8,638 bases of DNA from Chloroflexota bacterium (GTDB taxonomy: Bacteria > Chloroflexota > Dehalococcoidia > SM23-28-2 > RBG-16-64-32): contig JADFRV010000093.1 in NCBI GenBank assembly GCA_022561095.1, forward strand, positions 1 through 8,638. Direction: 5' to 3'. The position numbers and the translations under genes were made by a program. The notes under the pieces are model-generated. The model saw only the letters and a list, made by a program, of their open reading frames with translations. It had not been told where the DNA came from and made no database searches. Every line of letters begins with the position of its first letter. Within the stretch, counting starts at the first letter, position 1. Below, piece after piece: positions 6,448 to 8,638 of this stretch.

Positions 6448-6802
6448 GTCGTTTGTTCAACGTCGCTTTATTGGCTGCGGGTGTCCGTGCTGAGCTGGCT
6501 GCGGGAGCGGCCCTCTGCGGCCCACGCTGGTGCGTGCGGAGGAACCGTTGGTAGCGATCGTAAAGTTCCACGTCTTGGCCTTCAAACCCCTCGCCGCGAG
6601 CGACCGCGTCCATCTCACCCAGCAGTTCGCGGGCCTCTTCCCTGCTGGCACCCTCGCTGACCGCTTGGACAATTTGTTGGCCCGCCATTCGCAAAGCGCC
6701 AATGGTCTGCTGGGCGGCGGCTGCCGCCTGCGCCTGTCCCTGCTGATCCATCTGGGCCTGGCTCGGCGTCCGGCCCTCGTCGTCATACAAACTGTCTGGC
6801 AT
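6404..6802 (-). CDS. Ala/Gln-rich protein with shared C-terminal N-K-x-R-R...TN-x-YPG tail, first gene of - strand cluster
   Basis: The 132-residue product starts at ATG 6802-6800 behind AAAGGAGG at 9-base spacing, the best ribosome binding site of the cluster. The N-terminus is acidic (residues 5-10) and then Gln/Ala-rich (15-33). A helical region follows (35-92, with EEARELLGEMDAVARG and VELYDRYQRFL), then an Ala/Pro/Ser linker (97-113), and the tail NKRREAYHKGETNEYPG at 116-132. That tail is repeated at the end of the next gene's product. No known domain is recognised. The long upstream region with TGTCCGA repeats (6819-6903) is its likely control region. The order of Ala/Gln-rich protein with acidic start, linker and short conserved tail resembles scaffold- or assembly-type proteins, but this is not established. 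Confidence 0.7.
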   Translation of the reverse strand: MPDSLYDDEGRTPSQAQMDQQGQAQAAAAAQQTIGALRMAGQQIVQAVSEGASREEARELLGEMDAVARGEGFEGQDVELYDRYQRFLRTHQRGPQRAAPAASSARTPAANKATLNKRREAYHKGETNEYPG

Positions 6803-6818
6803 TTCGTGCGTCCTCCTT

Positions 6819-6838
6819 TGTCCGATCTGTCCGATGTC
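6819..6838 (-). promoter_or_regulatory. Tandem direct repeat ATCGGACA, candidate operator
   Basis: On the - strand, ATCGGACAG and ATCGGACAA stand head to tail, exactly 10 bases (one helical turn) apart, ending next to the AAAGGAGG ribosome binding site of the gene starting at 6802. The same heptamer forms the inverted repeat at 6866-6903. Confidence 0.5.
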
Positions 6839-6865
6839 ACGGGGCCGGATGCCTCTATCAGCAAA

Positions 6866-6903
6866 GGGTCGGACAAACTCCTGCTATGGAGGCTGTCCGA
6901 CCC
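6866..6903. promoter_or_regulatory. Perfect 10-bp-arm inverted repeat GGGTCGGACA / TGTCCGACCC, candidate operator or leader hairpin
   Basis: The arms are at 6866-6875 and 6894-6903. Between them CTCC (6878-6881) and GGAG (6888-6891) also pair, so the whole 38-base element can fold as one hairpin. It lies between the start of the - strand cluster and the start of the divergent zinc-ribbon gene, just downstream of a possible - strand -10 box. Confidence 0.6.
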
Positions 6904-6915
6904 CGTTCGTGATCC

Positions 6916-6921
6916 ATTCTA
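6916..6921 (-). promoter_or_regulatory. Possible -10 box (TAGAAT) for the - strand cluster
   Basis: TAGAAT on the - strand lies 13 bases upstream of the 6866-6903 inverted repeat in the direction of transcription, so a transcript would begin just before it. No convincing -35 hexamer is found 16-18 bases upstream, which keeps confidence low. Confidence 0.3.
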
Positions 6922-6946
6922 CCACGCCCCGAAATCGCGGAAGATG

Positions 6947-6952
6947 TAGAAT
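6947..6952 (+). promoter_or_regulatory. Possible -10 box (TAGAAT) for the zinc-ribbon gene
   Basis: TAGAAT on the + strand lies 47 bases before the ATG at 7000. There is no recognisable -35 hexamer. It faces away from an identical hexamer on the other strand (6921-6916), 25 bases away, which would fit a divergent promoter pair. Confidence 0.25.
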
Positions 6953-6999
6953 ACTCGGCGAAGGAGCGCTGGGCGTGACGGTACCAACTGGAGGTGCCG

Positions 7000-7245
7000 A
7001 TGCTCGACACGATAGAACTCCGGGCCAGGGCCAACCTGCGAACCTGGGGCGTCTCCCTCAGCCCAAACGTTGTTCTGGTGCCTGCCAGCCCATGCGGGCG
7101 GAGGTACTGCGGTGGCAGTGTCCTGGGGGACGGTTGTATGCTCTGCGCCCGTGCTCACGGGAGGGACAGCGCCGCCGACCTGGAGCGGGCCGCGTTGGCA
7201 GGGAACGATGCGAACGGCAGGGTAAAGGCGCGTCTGCGCCATTGA
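7000..7245 (+). CDS. Small zinc-ribbon-like protein
   Basis: The 81-residue product starts at ATG 7000, chosen because GGAGG (6990-6994) is 5 bases upstream; the frame also includes a GTG at 6994, which overlaps that Shine-Dalgarno. Four Cys are grouped as C32-x4-C37-x8-C46-x2-C49 around YCGGSVLGDGCMLC, like the small zinc-ribbon proteins with CGG...CxxC found in phages and mobile elements, although the first pair is spaced by four rather than two. The N-terminal 30 residues are mixed and the C-terminal 30 form a charged Ala/Arg helix. Its TGA stop (7243-7245) lies inside the -35 box of the next promoter. A - strand frame covers the same DNA but lacks the Cys pattern, so this one is preferred. 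Function unknown. Confidence 0.6.
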   Translation: MLDTIELRARANLRTWGVSLSPNVVLVPASPCGRRYCGGSVLGDGCMLCARAHGRDSAADLERAALAGNDANGRVKARLRH

Positions 7246-7270
7246 CAGCCCCCTGGAATTAGGGGACAAT
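7242..7270 (+). promoter_or_regulatory. Strong sigma70-type promoter TTGACA-17-GACAAT with dyad in the spacer
   Basis: A consensus -35, TTGACA (7242-7247), is followed after 17 bases by GACAAT (7265-7270), which matches TATAAT at four of six positions. Transcription should start near 7277. The spacer holds an inverted repeat, CCCCT (7250-7254) and AGGGG (7261-7265), well placed for a repressor to block polymerase; the HTH protein encoded downstream is an obvious candidate. Confidence 0.6.
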
Positions 7271-7276
7271 GAGGGG

Positions 7277-7466
7277 CAGAGGAACTTAACAACGGAATAA
7301 GCGGAGCGCCGTCACGGTGGGCCTTCCCGGCGTGACCTCCAGTGAAGCGCCCCCGGCCACATTCTGGCGGGCCATCTGAGCAATTGGGTGTCCCGGTGTG
7401 GTGTGCCCCGAGAACGTTTTGGCGGAGTTGGCTTCAGAGTTTATCTGAATCTGGCTCCGCCTTTTT
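7277..7466 (+). ncRNA. Candidate structured leader or small RNA upstream of the first HTH gene
   Basis: About 190 nt run from the predicted start at 7277 to the end of an intrinsic terminator at 7466, with no reading frame supported by a ribosome binding site. The first hairpin has arms GTCACG (7311-7316) and CGTGAC (7331-7336), an inner GGG/CCC pair, and possible outer pairing GGAG/CTCC. A second has CCCGGCCA and TGGCGGG arms (about 7352-7371) with one bulge. The third is the terminator. It could be a free small RNA or an attenuator controlling the HTH gene that starts 24 bases further on. It does not resemble a riboswitch class I can name. Confidence 0.45.
7421..7466 (+). terminator. Rho-independent terminator upstream of the first HTH gene
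   Basis: Outer arms GGCGGAG (7421-7427) and CTCCGCC (7455-7461) and inner arms TTCAGA (7433-7438) and TCTGAA (7444-7449) form a stem with a symmetrical internal loop, followed at once by TTTTT (7462-7466). It lies 24 bases before the ATG at 7491. Confidence 0.85.
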
Positions 7467-7490
7467 GTTACCCGGAAAAGGGGAGTGAAT

Positions 7491-7682
7491 ATGCCTGAAG
7501 AGATGCTGACAGTGGGACAGGCGGCGAAGGTGATGCGCCGCCATCCTGAAACGATTCTGAACTACGAAAAGTCTGGAGTCCTACCAGTCGCCCACCGGCA
7601 GCCCGTGACTAACAACCGCCTGTGGCCCCGGAGCTTAATTGAGAGGCTCGCTGAGCAACTAAACAAGCCAATTAGCGTGTAA
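7491..7682 (+). CDS. Small excisionase/MerR-like helix-turn-helix protein (cassette 1)
   Basis: The 63-residue product begins at ATG 7491 with GGGGAG about 6 bases upstream; an in-frame GTG at 7485 overlaps that Shine-Dalgarno and is less likely. LTVGQAAKVMRRHPETILNYEKSGVLP (residues 6-32) fits the winged helix-turn-helix of the MerR/excisionase (HTH_17) group: xTVxQAAxxLxxxPxTIxxYxxxGxLP, then an Arg/Asn-rich wing, then LIERLAEQL. Proteins this small are DNA-binding regulators or recombination directionality factors, not full MerR sensors. It is paralogous in layout to the HTH gene at 8136. It stands behind a strong promoter and a terminator (7242-7466), so its expression probably depends on read-through or on a separate signal. 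A tetraloop hairpin follows its stop. Confidence 0.8.
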   Translation: MPEEMLTVGQAAKVMRRHPETILNYEKSGVLPVAHRQPVTNNRLWPRSLIERLAEQLNKPISV

Positions 7683-7689
7683 CAAAAAA

Positions 7690-7707
7690 GCCGCTCGAAA
7701 GAGCGGC
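7690..7707 (+). terminator. GAAA-tetraloop hairpin after HTH gene 1
   Basis: GCCGCTC (7690-7696), loop GAAA, GAGCGGC (7701-7707), preceded by a run of A and followed by CTTTCTG. The T-run is short, so termination may be partial; the A-run upstream would serve in the opposite direction. It separates the HTH gene from the CC-motif gene exactly as the hairpin at 8355-8372 does in cassette 2. Confidence 0.65.
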
Positions 7708-7742
7708 CTTTCTGTTCTCCGCCACCAAAGGAGAAAGAACTC

Positions 7743-7931
7743 ATGACTAAGGATATCACATCATTCGAGTGGCCTGCCCATACGCGGGCGTGCTGCACCC
7801 CCCGGAACGCTTGGGTTTTAGTCGGCGAAATCAGCTGGCTGGTGCTCCACGGTGAAGCCCATCCCCGCACCCTGGCGTGGTCGATTGACCATTACCTGGC
7901 GGCGGTACGGTTGGCGAAGGTGCCGCGATGA
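7743..7931 (+). CDS. Small CC-motif protein (cassette 1), unknown function
   Basis: The 62-residue product starts at ATG 7743 behind AAGGAG (7728-7733, 9-base spacing). ACCTPRNAW (residues 16-24) and DHYLAAVRLAKVPR (49-62) recur, diverged, in the protein encoded at 8404: both share C-C-T-P, N-A-W, a Gly-acidic-Ala step, H-aromatic-L-x-A-x-R and a final V-P-R. The body between is probably two helices. The paired Cys could bind metal or form a disulfide, but no family is recognised. The gene follows the HTH gene after a hairpin, and its TGA overlaps a downstream ATG in an ATGA arrangement, as in cassette 2. Conservation of sequence, position and flanks between the two copies is the main reason to call it real. 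Confidence 0.65.
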   Translation: MTKDITSFEWPAHTRACCTPRNAWVLVGEISWLVLHGEAHPRTLAWSIDHYLAAVRLAKVPR

Positions 7932-7991
7932 CGAGATTACCAAAAAGTCGCATCCCCAGAACCCCCCTGTTGTATCCCGAAGCCGCTTTAA
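7932..7991 (+). pseudogene. Remnant of a third CC-motif gene (Pro-Pro-Cys-Cys fragment)
   Basis: Directly after the TGA at 7929, the same frame reads on to SPEPPCCIPKPL before TAA (7989-7991). The DNA from 7959 (GAACCCCCCTG then TGTA) matches the corresponding stretch of the CC-motif gene at 8443 at 18 of 20 bases, then diverges by a one-base length difference; adding one base would restore reading into Glu-Ala-Ala, as in the intact copy. There is no start codon or ribosome binding site for this frame. It looks like a decayed or truncated copy left by cassette duplication. An ATG at 7928 opens another frame through here, but that frame continues across the second HTH gene and is not credible. 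Confidence 0.35.
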
Positions 7992-8054
7992 AACCATTGA
8001 CAATGGTTGCGAACTATGTAAGTATGCCGCCGGGAAAAATCAAATTAGCGCGTC

Positions 8055-8186
8055 TAGGAGTCAAATGCTATGAAAGGTGGACAATTGCGAATAACCAAGC
8101 CTGCGGACAAACTTCTCAGATAGGAGGGAAAAGCTATGACAAATCAACAATTGCGGGTGACCGAACTGGAGGACAGGCTTCTCCGA
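8055..8186 (+). repeat. Two tandem imperfect 66-bp repeats covering RBS, start and first codons of HTH gene 2
   Basis: Copy 1 (8055-8120) and copy 2 (8121-8186) are the same length and adjoin. Read base by base they agree at 47 of 66 positions. Each has TAGGAG, then GCTATGA, ACAATTGCG, GGACA and CTTCTC in the same places. Because 66 is a multiple of three, both copies keep one frame. Differences in copy 1 remove the continuation into the HTH domain because copy 2 begins with an in-frame TAG. Confidence 0.85.
8070..8123 (+). CDS. 17-residue leader peptide duplicated from the start of HTH gene 2
   Basis: ATG at 8070, behind TAGGAG (8055-8060, 9-base spacing), begins MKGGQLRITKPADKLLR and stops at TAG 8121-8123. 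The peptide aligns without gaps with the first 17 residues of the following HTH protein (MTNQQLRVTELEDRLLR), both sharing Q-L-R-x-T and D-x-L-L-R. The TAG forms the first bases of the TAGGAGG ribosome binding site of the HTH gene, so ribosomes finishing the peptide would sit on that site. This could couple or regulate HTH translation. Whether it is made, or is just a relic of the repeat, cannot be told from sequence. Confidence 0.45.
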   Translation: MKGGQLRITKPADKLLR

Positions 8187-8345
8187 GTGTCCGAGGCTGC
8201 CGCGTTGCTCCGCCTCTCCGATGGGTCCGTGCGGGACTGGATGACCCGCGGCTATCTGCGAGTTGTGCGGTTGCCGTCGGGGCAGAAACGGATTTCTCAG
8301 TCCCAGATCGAGGCCATCCTGAGAGGAGAGCACAAGAGCGGATAG
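8136..8345 (+). CDS. Small excisionase/MerR-like helix-turn-helix protein (cassette 2)
   Basis: The 69-residue product starts at ATG 8136 behind AGGAGG (8122-8127) with 8-base spacing. RLLRVSEAAALLRLSDGSVRDWMTRGYLR (residues 14-42) followed by VVRLPSGQKRISQSQIEAIL is a textbook HTH_17/excisionase-like winged helix: the pattern xxVxEAAxLLxxSxxxVRxWxxxGxLxxxxxPxGxxRIxxxxIxxxL is complete, including the Gly-Gln-Lys-Arg wing. The expected role is DNA binding, as a repressor, activator or recombination directionality factor. It is closer to the family consensus than the HTH protein at 7491. The first 17 codons are tandemly duplicated upstream. A GC-rich hairpin starts 10 bases after the stop, then the CC-motif gene. 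Confidence 0.88.
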   Translation: MTNQQLRVTELEDRLLRVSEAAALLRLSDGSVRDWMTRGYLRVVRLPSGQKRISQSQIEAILRGEHKSG

Positions 8346-8354
8346 ATAGCAGAA

Positions 8355-8372
8355 ACCGCCCCGAAGGGCGGT
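8355..8372 (+). terminator. CGAA-tetraloop hairpin after HTH gene 2
   Basis: ACCGCCC (8355-8361), loop CGAA, GGGCGGT (8366-8372), followed by CTTGCC. The T-run is minimal, so full termination is doubtful; it may be an attenuating or RNA-stabilising hairpin. It holds the same position as the 7690-7707 hairpin relative to the HTH stop and the next gene. Confidence 0.55.
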
Positions 8373-8403
8373 CTTGCCAAAGCACCGACCAAAGGTGAAC
8401 TTC

Positions 8404-8595
8404 ATGTTTAGCATACAACACCCCGATAAATCCCGCAGCTCTGAACCCCCCTGCTGTACCCCTGATGCCGCAAACGCCTGGCTTCAATGCGTCGCTGAAT
8501 TAGCACTCGCCGGTGACGGCGACGCCAGACGCGCACTCCCCGGAGCCGCCCAGCATTTCCTAGACGCGCTCCGTCAGATCGGTGTGCCACGATGA
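8404..8595 (+). CDS. Small CC-motif protein (cassette 2), unknown function
   Basis: The 63-residue product starts at ATG 8404 with AAAGGTGA (8391-8398) upstream; the frame is open further 5', but the ribosome binding site and the cassette 1 comparison favour this start. EPPCCTPDAANAW (residues 14-26) and QHFLDALRQIGVPR (50-63) match the protein at 7743. The bases before the two starts are also alike, with ACCAAAGG and GAACT(T)CATG shared. The central part is predicted helical. No catalytic motif or membrane segment is seen. The stop overlaps the ATG of the next gene (ATGA at 8592-8595), so the two are probably translationally coupled. Role unknown; constant pairing with an HTH gene suggests a shared regulatory or element-specific task. 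Confidence 0.65.
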   Translation: MFSIQHPDKSRSSEPPCCTPDAANAWLQCVAELALAGDGDARRALPGAAQHFLDALRQIGVPR

Positions 8596-8638
8596 ACACC
8601 CCCATGCTGGACGCCGCCATGATGGTGTTGGAGCCGGG
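8592..8638 (+). CDS. Start of a further gene, runs off the window
   Basis: ATG at 8592 overlaps the preceding TGA by the ATGA arrangement and stays open to the window end, giving MNTPMLDAAMMVLEPG. Fifteen codons are too few for identification. The pattern M-L-D-A-A-x-x-V-L resembles the beginning of HARE-HTH winged-helix domains, but this is weak. The equivalent position after cassette 1 (ATG at 7928) does not encode a similar start. Confidence 0.4.
   Translation, partial: MNTPMLDAAMMVLEP

Larger units (their letters stand above)
7491..8595 (+). repeat. Tandem diverged duplication of an HTH gene - hairpin - CC-motif gene cassette
   Basis: Cassette 1 (7491-7931) and cassette 2 (8136-8595) have the same order: small HTH gene, tetraloop hairpin 8-10 bases after its stop, an ACCAAAGG ribosome binding region, a 62-63 residue CC-motif gene, and an ATGA overlap at the end. 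HTH starts are 645 bp apart and CC-motif starts 661 bp apart. The proteins are clearly diverged, so the duplication is old or the cassettes arrived separately. Confidence 0.6.

Noticed and set aside
6178..6949. Two long + strand frames (6178-6660 and 6530-6949) opposite the - strand cluster
   Set aside because: They are antisense to genes with good ribosome binding sites and a shared tail motif; their composition is that of a GC-rich shadow frame.
6834..7262. 142-codon + strand frame crossing the divergent control region
   Set aside because: It starts in the inverted-repeat operator region with no ribosome binding site and overlaps the Cys-patterned gene at 7000 in another frame.
6919..7269. 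116-codon - strand frame opposite the zinc-ribbon gene
   Set aside because: An internal ATG has a fair AGGGGG upstream, but the protein has no motif and the opposite frame has a clear Cys pattern and its own Shine-Dalgarno.
7997..8025. Consensus TTGACA upstream of the second cassette as a promoter
   Set aside because: The hexamers 16-18 bases downstream match TATAAT at no more than three positions, so it is not supported well enough to call.
6870..8116. Near-identical 13-mer CGGACAAACTyCT at 6870-6882 and 8104-8116
   Set aside because: One lies in the operator and one inside the leader-peptide repeat; the flanks do not match, so this is probably chance plus the common CGGACA core.
7928..8398. 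156-codon + strand frame beginning at the ATGA overlap after the first CC-motif gene
   Set aside because: It runs in another frame straight through the second HTH gene, whose domain pattern is complete and whose start has a strong ribosome binding site. No similarity to the start of the gene at 8592 was found. At most its first few codons could be translated.

Overview
The left 4.9 kb is a piece of high-GC bacterial chromosome. The right 3.7 kb is an accessory region of small, mostly unrecognised genes. The organism is most likely a Chloroflexota bacterium of the Dehalococcoidia type. This rests on the housekeeping set rsmD, coaD and a long coiled-coil protein sitting together, on a membrane-anchored GH18-like protein with a Thr-Pro-rich linker and a terminal fibronectin type III domain, and on the strong GC bias. 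The taxonomic call is inference from memory; no 16S rRNA or single-copy marker is present to settle it.

Left region (1-4984). A gluzincin-type metallopeptidase, with its N-terminus outside the window, is read on the + strand and ends in a C-terminal membrane anchor. Its stop codon overlaps the stop of a convergent four-gene operon on the - strand: GH18-like protein (4915) > rsmD > coaD > coiled-coil protein (1224). Gaps of 7, 11 and 12 bp, and Shine-Dalgarno sequences on or beside the preceding stop codons of coaD and the coiled-coil gene, indicate one transcript with translational coupling. It probably starts at an extended -10 promoter at 4957-4984.

Right region (about 5000-8638). The first gene is a small + strand protein with a degenerate zinc finger (5036-5236). 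A - strand cluster follows, reading from 6802 down to about 5485. It encodes two Ala/Gln-rich proteins that share the same 17-residue C-terminal tail, a 170-residue zinc-finger protein and possibly one more small basic protein. Downstream of the cluster lies a 67-nt imperfect palindrome (5410-5476). The divergent control region (6803-6999) holds four copies of TGTCCGA, two as tandem direct repeats and two forming a perfect 10-bp-arm inverted repeat.

To the right, reading on the + strand, are a zinc-ribbon-like protein (7000), a strong sigma70-type promoter (7242-7270), a structured leader or small RNA ending in an intrinsic terminator (7466), and two successive copies of one cassette. Each cassette is a small excisionase/MerR-like HTH gene, a tetraloop hairpin, and a 62-63 residue protein carrying a Cys-Cys-Thr-Pro motif and a Val-Pro-Arg end. 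The second HTH gene is preceded by an exact-length 66-bp imperfect tandem duplication of its own ribosome binding site and first codons, which now encodes a 17-residue leader peptide whose TAG stop overlaps the next Shine-Dalgarno. A further Pro-Pro-Cys-Cys remnant lies between the cassettes.

The right region resembles phage or integrative-element DNA: small densely packed genes, small HTH regulators, self-contained units with hairpins, and duplications. No integrase, terminase, capsid gene, tRNA or attachment site is visible, so the element type is unproven. The duplicated HTH/CC-motif cassette is the best candidate here for an undescribed system.
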